From assembly GCF_002811875.1 (NCBI RefSeq), contig NZ_NPDZ01000003.1, forward strand, positions 248,001-312,000: a stretch of DNA of 64,000 nucleotides, given 5' to 3'. Source of the DNA: Leptospira perolatii. GTDB taxonomy: Bacteria; Spirochaetota; Leptospiria; Leptospirales; Leptospiraceae. This document shows, piece by piece, positions 57,041 through 64,000 of this stretch (the first letter of the stretch is position 1; each line of letters opens with the position of its first letter). The notes beneath the pieces are model-generated. The model was not told where the DNA came from and did no database searches. It was given only the letters and a program-made list of their open reading frames with translations. A program made the position numbers and the translations under genes.

Positions 57041-59002
57041 ATGTTGGATCCCAATTCCCCGGAATTAAAAGTCGCGGATTACAATTCAACGCTTCAGTTA
57101 ACGCAAGCCTTAGAGGCTCGTGGGGATTTTCAATACAAAGGTATCTACAAGTTAGTACTCATAATAGGGGATTGGACAGAAAAGTACGTAGCAAATAAGA
57201 TTTTACCTGGTGTAGAGCAACTTTCTAGAGAATTAACGCTGGATAAAGCTAGGGTAGCAGCTTATTTGAAGGAGATCACTTCCCGCCAAAATCCTCCACT
57301 TGTTAAGAAGATCTGCCTACTCGATTACGATCCCGTAGGAGAGTCTAGTGACGGGCGAATTACTTCCTTTTTGCGCTTGATTACAGTCTTTGCAAGACCC
57401 TCCCAAGCGGATGGTACTTCTAGTCATAGGTACGTAGAAGGTGTAAACCAAACTTCTTTTAGTTCTATCCAAAGGTGGATGAAGGAGAAACGACAGTTTC
57501 CCGGAAACGAAAGATTTCAAAAATGGATCTTTGACTGTATCGACGCCAATAAATTGAGCGAGACTTATGCCTCGGCGGAAATCGGAAATTTATTCCAGGA
57601 TCCTTTCGATTTAACTCCCGGATTAAAGCAGACGACCATCAATATCCACTTAAAGCCCGTACTCAAAAAACTCGTTGATAATAAACTGCTGCACTTTTTC
57701 AGAAATGAAAATGCTCTTAGCCCTGGAAATCGATCCGTATTTTACTATAACGTACACGAGGAGATTATCTCCCGACTAGCCGCTTATAAGAGATATTTAA
57801 AAGAGAAAATAGTTCCCGAACTGCAAAGAATTGGAGTACTGGGAAATTTTTCGGCATCGGATCTTGAAAACACCAGATCGATTGCGACCCAAGCTCTCCC
57901 GTTCTTAAGTCCTGCCTACGGAGATCAGAAGACTGCAGTCGAGGAGCTCCTCGGTTTAATTCATTTTGAAGAGGAAGAAAAAGAGAAGAAGGAAAAAGAA
58001 GAAAAGAAGGCGAAGCTTTCGGAACTTTTAGAGTACGTTAAATCTGCAAATCGTTTGGTAGATCTGAATTACCTTCGTTTTAGAGGGGAGCCTATAGACG
58101 ATGACATTAGAGTTTTATTGATTAACAATGATTCTATTTTGCATGCTGAATATGCTGATAAAAAAAATCTGTATCACTTTGTTCTGCATAAGGAGTCAGT
58201 GGCTAGCGCGATCGAAAACGCCAAGAAGGTTTTGAGTTCAACCGGCAACGATAGCGAAATCAGGATTTTGGCCAAGATGAATATCCGGGATATTCTGGAT
58301 TCTCAAGAAGCCTCGACTCAGTTTGATAAAATCGAACAAAATTCACTTTTTAAATATCTGCCTTTTCTGACCCGTTTCTGGAGATCTCTTTTTGGAAATG
58401 TTGTGGTCCATAAGTTTGAGGCAGATGAAATTCGCGCAAGAATCTCGGTCGAACAGAATAAAAAGGTAACAGAGGCAAAGACAAAGGTCGCGCAAGAAGA
58501 GAAGCAGAAAATCGTAGAAAAAAGGGTCAAGGAAAGGGAAGCCGCTGAAACAACTAAGGCAAAGATCGCTGCTTCGGAAGCTGATGCGATCGCTAGTGCG
58601 ACAAAATCTGCAGAGGCAGCTAGCGAGGAGCAGCACCGTAAGAAAATGCTAGAGGCGGTTCTGGATATTTTGGATGGTGCTTGGTCAAGGGGTGAATATC
58701 CGGATCGAAACTATCTCTTGGAAGCTTTAGGCGCAGATTCGGACGAAAATACTCTCTTAGCCTTTCTTAAAAGGAATGCAAAAAAGGAAATCCATTCCTT
58801 TATGGTAAGAAACCAAGAGGAAAAATACAGTTTCCCGATTTTAGTAACGCGTAGGTACCTTAAAAAATACGGGAGATCTCTCCAGGAAAAAGCTAATAAA
58901 ATTGTCGATGAACAAAAGGGCACCGACATGCCCGAGCAGGAAAAATTCGATTTTTATATTTCACTGGAAGACTTCCTGAATCGTACTCTCCCTAAAATTT
59001 AG
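57041..59002 (+). CDS. 653-residue protein of unknown function
   Basis: AGAGGA lies six bases before the ATG at 57041, 15 nt after asd. Soluble, no signal peptide. A helical N-terminal half, a Glu/Lys coiled coil (about 305-325), a mixed region with [17 protein letters not shown], a second long Glu/Lys/Ala coiled coil (about 465-540), and a C-terminal helical domain ([25 protein letters not shown]). Leptospira-specific as far as I can tell; no domain recognised. Between asd and pyk on the same strand. Confidence 0.65.
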   Translation: MLDPNSPELKVADYNSTLQLTQALEARGDFQYKGIYKLVLIIGDWTEKYVANKILPGVEQLSRELTLDKARVAAYLKEITSRQNPPLVKKICLLDYDPVGESSDGRITSFLRLITVFARPSQADGTSSHRYVEGVNQTSFSSIQRWMKEKRQFPGNERFQKWIFDCIDANKLSETYASAEIGNLFQDPFDLTPGLKQTTINIHLKPVLKKLVDNKLLHFFRNENALSPGNRSVFYYNVHEEIISRLAAYKRYLKEKIVPELQRIGVLGNFSASDLENTRSIATQALPFLSPAYGDQKTAVEELLGLIHFEEEEKEKKEKEEKKAKLSELLEYVKSANRLVDLNYLRFRGEPIDDDIRVLLINNDSILHAEYADKKNLYHFVLHKESVASAIENAKKVLSSTGNDSEIRILAKMNIRDILDSQEASTQFDKIEQNSLFKYLPFLTRFWRSLFGNVVVHKFEADEIRARISVEQNKKVTEAKTKVAQEEKQKIVEKRVKEREAAETTKAKIAASEADAIASATKSAEAASEEQHRKKMLEAVLDILDGAWSRGEYPDRNYLLEALGADSDENTLLAFLKRNAKKEIHSFMVRNQEEKYSFPILVTRRYLKKYGRSLQEKANKIVDEQKGTDMPEQEKFDFYISLEDFLNRTLPKI

Positions 59003-59041
59003 TTACTACTTCCGGGCAAAAGGAATTTTGTCCAATTAGAT

Positions 59042-60487
59042 ATGTCTCTACCTCCATTGAAAAACGAATTAGTCAACTTTCGTAAGACCAAGATCATTTG
59101 CACAATAGGTCCTGCCACGGCGGATAAGAAAATGATTCAGGCTTTGGCAGAAGCGGGGATGAATATTGCTCGTTTGAACATGTCCCATGGTAGTCATGAG
59201 TTTCATCGCTCCGTGATCCGTTCGATTAAATCTTTGAACAAAGATGTCCTAAAGCATCCAATAGCTATTTTATTGGATACCCAGGGCCCTGAAATTCGGA
59301 CAGGGGATCTTCAAGTGGATCATCTGGACCTAAAGGTGGGGGAATCTTTTACGTTCCATATCATTCCTGGGGTGGAGTCGGAAGAACAATCTGTTTTTGT
59401 AAATTACAAAGACATTGTAAGCGATCTGAAAATCGGAGATAGGGTCACGGTAGACAATGGATTGATCAATCTGATTGTAGAAGAAATTCAGGAAACCGCG
59501 CTGAAATGTAAGGTAGTAGACGGTGGAAAGTTAGGGTCTAGAAAACATATCAATCTTCCTGGGATACGGGTGAATTTGCCTTCCATTACGCAAAAAGACC
59601 ACAAGGACATTCTTTTTGGTCTTGAAGAGGATGTAGACTTTATCGCACTTTCGTTCGTTCGTTCCGTAGAGGATATCCTGCAACTTCGTCAGATCATTGA
59701 AGAGCATAACGGGCATTCGGCGATTATCGCTAAAATTGAAGATCAGGATGCTGTAAGGAATATGGTCGATATTATCGAAGCAGCGGATGGTGTCATGGTT
59801 GCTCGTGGAGATTTAGGAGTAGAGGTTCCGATTGAAGAACTGCCGATTATTCAGAGGGCAATCATAAAGGAATCTGCAATACGCGGTAAACGCGTCATTG
59901 TTGCGACCCACCTACTTGAATCCATGATCAACAACCCATCTCCGACAAGAGCGGAGGTGACAGATGTTGCGAATGCGGTTTACGAAGAAGCGGATGCGAT
60001 CATGCTTTCCGGCGAGACAGCTGCGGGCAAATTTCCGGTCAGGTGCGTGGAAATGTTGAGTAAAATCGCGCAGCGGGTGGAGGACACTCCAGGGGTGGGG
60101 TACGTTTTGGATAGAGTTCCTTCCAATAAGAAGGAGGAGATGGCAAAGTCGGCTGCATTGCTTGCAGATTCTATTAAATCTCCGGCTATTATTGTGATTA
60201 CGCGCAGAGGAACGACGGCCCTGAATGTCGCTTCTTTTCACCCGAAGGTGCCTCTGATTTATGCTTTCACGAATATGACCACGGTCAGACGGAAGCTATG
60301 GTTAACTAGAGGGATTATCCCGTATAGAATCGATTTTTCCAGAGATCCTGAGAAGACTATCAAACTTGCAATTGAGACCCTGAAAGCTAGTGGGAGGATT
60401 TCCGAAGGAAATCAGGTTGTCATTTTGTCGGATATTATTGCCGGAGAGGAAAGGGTGGAGACAATTCAAATTCGAGAGGTGAGGTGA
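59042..60487 (+). CDS. pyk: Pyruvate kinase
   Basis: 481 residues, full length. [13 protein letters not shown] and MSHGSHEFH at the N-terminus, [11 protein letters not shown] (about 228), VARGDLGVE (metal and substrate site), [10 protein letters not shown], and a complete C-terminal allosteric domain. Makes pyruvate and ATP from phosphoenolpyruvate. 39 nt after the unknown 653-residue gene; convergent with the genes on its right. Confidence 0.97.
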   Translation: MSLPPLKNELVNFRKTKIICTIGPATADKKMIQALAEAGMNIARLNMSHGSHEFHRSVIRSIKSLNKDVLKHPIAILLDTQGPEIRTGDLQVDHLDLKVGESFTFHIIPGVESEEQSVFVNYKDIVSDLKIGDRVTVDNGLINLIVEEIQETALKCKVVDGGKLGSRKHINLPGIRVNLPSITQKDHKDILFGLEEDVDFIALSFVRSVEDILQLRQIIEEHNGHSAIIAKIEDQDAVRNMVDIIEAADGVMVARGDLGVEVPIEELPIIQRAIIKESAIRGKRVIVATHLLESMINNPSPTRAEVTDVANAVYEEADAIMLSGETAAGKFPVRCVEMLSKIAQRVEDTPGVGYVLDRVPSNKKEEMAKSAALLADSIKSPAIIVITRRGTTALNVASFHPKVPLIYAFTNMTTVRRKLWLTRGIIPYRIDFSRDPEKTIKLAIETLKASGRISEGNQVVILSDIIAGEERVETIQIREVR

Positions 60488-60514
60488 AAGGGACGGTGTT
60501 CCTTCCAATCCTCT

Positions 60515-60793
60515 TCATTCCTCCGGTTTCTCCAATCCGGCAGCAGATTCGATAAACTTGAGTAACCATTCTTTTCCACCGAATTGTTCAAAAGCGTCTA
60601 TAAGCATGCTCGTGTAATTTACTGAAGATTGAAGGCGTTCAAATTCGAGTCTTACTTTAAGCTTCTTTACGTGGATAAAAAGTTTAAGCTCCTTTAGACT
60701 CATATCTTTGGGATCAATTCCGGCAAAGTCATCATCACCGGCAAAAGGATTCAATTGGAATCCCGCATTTTCCTTTTGATTACGATCTGGCAT
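60515..60793 (-). CDS. Small protein, possible YqjK-like
   Basis: 92 residues, soluble, helical, acidic start (NPFAGDDDFAGIDP) and a helix-rich body (KELKLFIHVKKLKVRLEF). I cannot place it by sequence. Its place after a YqjE-like (60805) and a YqjD-like (61197) gene copies the E. coli yqjD-yqjE-yqjK order, in which yqjK encodes a protein of similar size. Confidence 0.5.
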   Translation of the reverse strand: MPDRNQKENAGFQLNPFAGDDDFAGIDPKDMSLKELKLFIHVKKLKVRLEFERLQSSVNYTSMLIDAFEQFGGKEWLLKFIESAAGLEKPEE

Positions 60794-60804
60794 AGAACGA
60801 GACT

Positions 60805-61179
60805 TCAGTCTCTACTCCTAACCAAAGATCCGATTATGGAAAATAAAATAAGTGAAATACCTAAACAAACTCCCCCGGTTCCTAACGCCGCTAAAAGCGG
60901 ATCGCCAGAGAAATACTTTTGGAAAAAGAGAAATAGGCCTCCTATAAAAAAAAGGACTGAAAAACTTAGAAAGAACAGCCCAATCCGAAAAAGGATATAG
61001 ACTTGGATTCCCAGTTTAACTTTTTCTTGAATGGTTTTTTGGAGGTACAGAAGAAGAGTTTCGAAGTAATCAAAGATCGATTCAACGAGTGATAGAAGGT
61101 GTTCCTTTAGAGAAAAACCTTCATGGTCTGACGACTCGTCTTTTAAATCTTCCTGAATTTTTTTTTTCTTAACAGTCAA
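60805..61179 (-). CDS. Holin-superfamily III/YqjE-like membrane protein
   Basis: 124 residues. Charged N-terminal 30 residues, an amphipathic helix (LLSLVESIFDYFETLLLYL), then two membrane helices (about 62-85 and 95-117) with a short Gly-rich turn between them. This fits the phage-holin III/DUF1469 (YqjE) family. Eleven nucleotides separate it from the downstream gene and 17 from the upstream one, so the three genes form an operon. Confidence 0.75.
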   Translation of the reverse strand: MTVKKKKIQEDLKDESSDHEGFSLKEHLLSLVESIFDYFETLLLYLQKTIQEKVKLGIQVYILFRIGLFFLSFSVLFFIGGLFLFFQKYFSGDPLLAALGTGGVCLGISLILFSIIGSLVRSRD

Positions 61180-61196
61180 TGATGATTCTTTCCCAG

Positions 61197-61472
61197 TTAT
61201 TTCCTTCTGATCAACATCCCAATCAGAATTCCAATCCCTACTCCAACTCCTAGGCCTATTAAGGTGGCCTTTTGGGGATTTTCCTTAATATACACTCCGG
61301 TTTGATCTATAATTTGCTTCGCTTTTTCACTGGTTTCACCAGTAACTTTTTTAAGTTTTTCCTTTAGGTCTGATACATGTTCGAGATATTCGTCTCTGGC
61401 TTTGCCGGTAATTTTCTTAGCCTTATCTTTTAGTGATTCTATTTCTTCACTGATACTTTCAACCTTAGACAT
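61197..61472 (-). CDS. DUF883 (ElaB/YqjD/YgaM) membrane protein
   Basis: 91 residues from the ATG at 61472, which has GGGAGG seven bases before it; the longer frame is rejected. A Glu/Lys helical region (about 1-60) is followed by a Gly-rich membrane helix ([20 protein letters not shown]) and RRK at the end. In E. coli YqjD and ElaB are inner-membrane proteins that bind ribosomes in stationary phase. First gene of the trio. Confidence 0.85.
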   Translation of the reverse strand: MSKVESISEEIESLKDKAKKITGKARDEYLEHVSDLKEKLKKVTGETSEKAKQIIDQTGVYIKENPQKATLIGLGVGVGIGILIGMLIRRK

Positions 61473-61698
61473 GAATGTCCTCCCAGGACTTTTATGCTTG
61501 GAACGAAACCTTTTTTCAAGAACTTTACCGCGCAAATTTTCGCTGGCTTGCAATTTAATAAATTTGGTTATAATGACTGGAGTAAATAAGTCGCAATATC
61601 GGGTCCTACCAGTTAAATGGTTATTGTGAGACCCCAGTTGCGGAGTTCCTTCCCGTCGTCACGATTGGTGGTCCAAATAGGAACAGCGAGAGGTTAGC

Positions 61699-62112
61699 AT
61701 GAATATATTTTCAAAAATTGCCAAAATTCGCAGAACGCAGCGGGAGAGAATTTATAATCGTGCCTATAGACAGGCTCTTAAGCACTTGAAACGGGAATTT
61801 AAGGCAGAGCGAGAAAGGCATCTTCAGGCGGAAAAAGAATTGGAGAAATATTACCGAAAAGATGTGGATATGGAGGCAAAGAAAACAAGAAAGAAGATCC
61901 AAGAGTTAGAGAATTATAAATTACTTCTGGAAAGGAAAGAGATGGAAATTGAAACAAAATTAGCTTTCCTTAACGAACAATTACAAAAAATCGAAGAACT
62001 GAAAGCCCGAATGGATGGCGCAGTGAATTTAATGGCACGTGCTGGCTCTCTTTCGAATGGAGCTATTGATGATGCCGAAAAGATAAAGCAATCGCTAAAA
62101 AAAGTCCTGTAA
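61699..62112 (+). CDS. Small coiled-coil protein
   Basis: 137 residues, almost all one long coiled coil with many Lys, Arg and Glu (about 20-105), ending in a short Ala/Ser/Gly region. No signal peptide or membrane segment. GAGAGG stands five bases before the ATG. Function unknown. Transcribed toward the pterin dehydratase gene, 4 nt away, so probably co-transcribed. Confidence 0.7.
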   Translation: MNIFSKIAKIRRTQRERIYNRAYRQALKHLKREFKAERERHLQAEKELEKYYRKDVDMEAKKTRKKIQELENYKLLLERKEMEIETKLAFLNEQLQKIEELKARMDGAVNLMARAGSLSNGAIDDAEKIKQSLKKVL

Positions 62113-62116
62113 TAGG

Positions 62117-62461
62117 GTGCGAAAAGCCATCGAATTATCCGTGGAAAAAGTTTTTAAAGTATCTATAGAGGAAGCCAGGAAGGAACTCCCGATAGGGTGG
62201 GCAATTCTTGCTAATTTGGAAAATATTTCCTACATTAAAAGGCATTTCGATTTCAATAGTTATTTAGACGGAGTAAATTTCGTAACCGAAGTGGCGAAAG
62301 TTGCTGAAGGTATGAACCATCATCCTGACATCACAATTAGATTCAGGAAAGTTGATATAGAAATATTTACTCATTCGCACAAAGGGCTGACAAACCTCGA
62401 CGTTAGTTTTGCGATTCAGATTGAAAATTTATACATTTCCTTTAACAAATCAAATTTTTAA
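62117..62461 (+). CDS. Pterin-4a-carbinolamine dehydratase-like protein
   Basis: 114 residues, GTG start four bases after the previous stop. The family core is seen in the middle: YIKRHFDFNSYLDGVNFV, then VAEGMNHHPDITIRF with the conserved His pair and a later His in IFTHSHKGLTNLD. These enzymes recycle pterin cofactors or act as DCoH-like helpers. The start has only a weak ribosome-binding site, so it may depend on coupling to the gene before it. Confidence 0.88.
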   Translation: MRKAIELSVEKVFKVSIEEARKELPIGWAILANLENISYIKRHFDFNSYLDGVNFVTEVAKVAEGMNHHPDITIRFRKVDIEIFTHSHKGLTNLDVSFAIQIENLYISFNKSNF

Positions 62462-62468
62462 AGAGACT

Positions 62469-62999
62469 TTAATCATTACCTATAAGTGCCGACGCTCTTT
62501 TACTTTTTGAGAGAGTAAGAAGTTCACGGATAAGTATTTCTCTTTCTAAATCAATTAGAATGAATAGTTTCGCCCACGTAATTTGTTTTTGATCCCTTGA
62601 TTTGGGTTTGCTTGAATTTTCAAATAAATAGGAGAACAAGTAACATATCGAGACTCCTTGAGCCTGTGCAATGGAGCGAAGCACAGACCAATCTTTTGGA
62701 TCAGGTCTAAAATTCATTTTAATATACTTGGAGGATTGGTCGGTCTGCTTTTGAAAATTTTGATATTTAGTATTATGAGAAGAAATGTTCAATCTCCTGC
62801 GCGCGAGAGTCTTGATAGAGGACTCTCTTAACATTGATTTCAAGATTTTGGAAACTTTTCTTTTTTCTATTCTTAAGATTAAGCGTCGAGGAATTAAAAG
62901 TGTGCAAACCGGATTGCGTGAATTCGAAAGCTTGGAGTATTCAAAATTACTTGTCAGAGAGTGATGGGTTTTTGTGTATCCTTTACCAGCATATAACAT
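62469..62999 (-). CDS. DUF1564-like protein (Leptospira-specific family)
   Basis: 176 residues, basic. The N-terminal half (VCTLLIPRRLILRI) and the core KDWSVLRSIAQAQGVSICYLFSYLFE match the DUF1564 family, which occurs in many copies in Leptospira and has a probable DNA-binding fold. Small, lysine-rich and possibly carried with mobile DNA. The start at 62999 is the first ATG, but the ribosome-binding site is weak and the true start could be further in. Its function is unknown. Confidence 0.65.
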   Translation of the reverse strand: MLYAGKGYTKTHHSLTSNFEYSKLSNSRNPVCTLLIPRRLILRIEKRKVSKILKSMLRESSIKTLARRRLNISSHNTKYQNFQKQTDQSSKYIKMNFRPDPKDWSVLRSIAQAQGVSICYLFSYLFENSSKPKSRDQKQITWAKLFILIDLEREILIRELLTLSKSKRASALIGND

Positions 63000-63082
63000 G
63001 CAGTACTCAGTTATTGAATTTGCACGATTCCATTAATTTTTTCTATACAGAAAAAGTAATATAGATGCGGAGTTCCCTCCAA

Positions 63083-63808
63083 TTAATCAGGAATAACTAT
63101 GTTCTCGAAATTATCCGTGAAGCGATATCCTATTCCCCAGATCGTCTCTATCCATTCAGGCTGAGCGGAATTTTTTTCTAGTTTTGAACGAATCCGCTTG
63201 ATATGCGAATCAATCATTCTTTCGAAACCGTCCCATTCCATGCCCCAAACTGCTTCTAAGATCATCTCGCGGGAAAAAACTTTTCCTGGGGAAGAGGCCA
63301 TCAGCTGAAGAATATCAAACTCCTTCCTAGAAATGTTAATTACTTGGTCTCTTAAGGTAACCCTTCTCCGGATGGGATCAATCTTTAACGCACCTCGAAT
63401 GATTTCTCCACCGCTTCCAATATTAGGTTTGATGCCTGCTTTTTTGTCCCATCTGCGAAAAAAAACATCTACTCGCGTCTTTAGCTCTCTGACGGAAAAA
63501 GGTTTCGTAATGTAATCGTCTGCACCGAGTTCCAAGCCCATGATTCGATCTATCTCTTCATTTCTAGCGGTAACTATAAAAATAGGTGTGTTTTCGTCTG
63601 TTTTTCGAACAGTTCTACAAACATCCATTCCATCTATATCTGGAAGTGATAGATCCAGTATTAGTAAATCAGGATGGTTTGCCTTATAAAATTTTAGTCC
63701 CTCCTCGCCCGACGTTTGAATAGTGGTTTTATAATGGGCTGAATCTAGAGACTTACGAATTAAATTTCCGATATCGGGATCGTCTTCGATTACCAGAATA
63801 TTCTTCAT
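63083..63808 (-). CDS. OmpR/PhoB-type response regulator
   Basis: 241 residues from the ATG at 63808, with GAGG five bases upstream; the longer frame is rejected. Receiver domain with phospho-acceptor Asp in [12 protein letters not shown] (about residue 52) and the Lys in [10 protein letters not shown]; winged helix with [24 protein letters not shown] and GIGYRF. No histidine kinase is present within the window next to it, so its partner is elsewhere or beyond the right edge. Confidence 0.93.
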   Translation of the reverse strand: MKNILVIEDDPDIGNLIRKSLDSAHYKTTIQTSGEEGLKFYKANHPDLLILDLSLPDIDGMDVCRTVRKTDENTPIFIVTARNEEIDRIMGLELGADDYITKPFSVRELKTRVDVFFRRWDKKAGIKPNIGSGGEIIRGALKIDPIRRRVTLRDQVINISRKEFDILQLMASSPGKVFSREMILEAVWGMEWDGFERMIDSHIKRIRSKLEKNSAQPEWIETIWGIGYRFTDNFENIVIPD

Positions 63809-64000
63809 AACAACCTCAGGGAGAATTTGATGAAAAAAATGACTCAATTACAACATATAATTCAAGTTAAAAATGATTCAAAGAAAAAACCGTATCAAAC
63901 TGTATTTAATTAAAAATAATAGTGTTCTGGCAATTTTCAATTTTGAAAATCCAATTTCAGATGATTTTAATAAGCGAATAAATCTAAATTATCGCTTTTT

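Overview
The window looks like a piece of a Leptospira genome, most likely the replication-origin side of the small chromosome (chromosome II). The reasons are the gene content and arrangement. There is a compact heme-biosynthesis locus (hemA, a hemC-hemD fusion, hemB, hemL, a two-component pair, hemE, hemN, hemY, hemH) together with asd and metF, genes known to sit on chromosome II in Leptospira. There are also Leptospira-restricted families (DUF1574, DUF1564) and a plasmid-like Rep/ParA/ParB set. The species cannot be fixed from the sequence alone.

Layout. 1-9.3 kb, minus strand: a tightly overlapped Bat (aerotolerance-type) operon, moxR - DUF58 - DUF4381-like - batA - batB/C - batD, running straight into htpG and an exported protein cut by the window edge. 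9.3-13 kb: a YwqK/MORN-repeat lipoprotein, a DUF1574 protein and small unknowns, then a gene-free stretch with strong palindromes. 13.2-20.6 kb: SRPBCC protein, two short-chain dehydrogenases, type II NADH dehydrogenase, low-molecular-weight phosphatase, diguanylate cyclase, cyclic-nucleotide-binding protein, membrane acyltransferase and FMN reductase. 20.6-22.4 kb: a first ParAB pair with two matching parS-like palindromes. 22.4-37.4 kb: a beta-barrel candidate and the heme locus, with a HemR-type box (TGACA-N6-TGACA on the minus strand) in front of hemA and a small Cys-rich membrane protein divergent from it. 37.4-40 kb: HAD phosphatase, mqnD (futalosine menaquinone route), metF. 40.1-42.6 kb: a large protein with two discoidin-like domains and eight exact 32-residue repeats. 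42.6-49.8 kb: Rep, ParB2, ParA2, then a divergent operon headed by a degenerate NtrC-like regulator and three unknown proteins. 49.8-51.2 kb: mostly non-coding DNA with many hairpins, plus one zinc-ribbon gene. 51.2-55.9 kb: MBOAT acyltransferase, membrane protein and DUF1574/SGNH protein, probably a surface-glycan O-acylation set. 56-64 kb: asd, an unknown 653-residue protein, pyk, a YqjD/YqjE-like trio, coiled-coil protein, pterin dehydratase, DUF1564 protein and an OmpR-type regulator.

The most interesting material is the maintenance region. Two different ParAB systems and a Rep lie within 25 kb. Each ParAB pair has its own repeated palindrome: GGGTGAAA-N3-TTTCACCC for the first and TGTCGGA-TG-TCCGACA for the second. 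The second palindrome occurs twice, each exactly 20 nt before a divergent start codon. The rep leader also carries a possible antisense RNA with a terminator. Most other genes are ordinary housekeeping or envelope functions.
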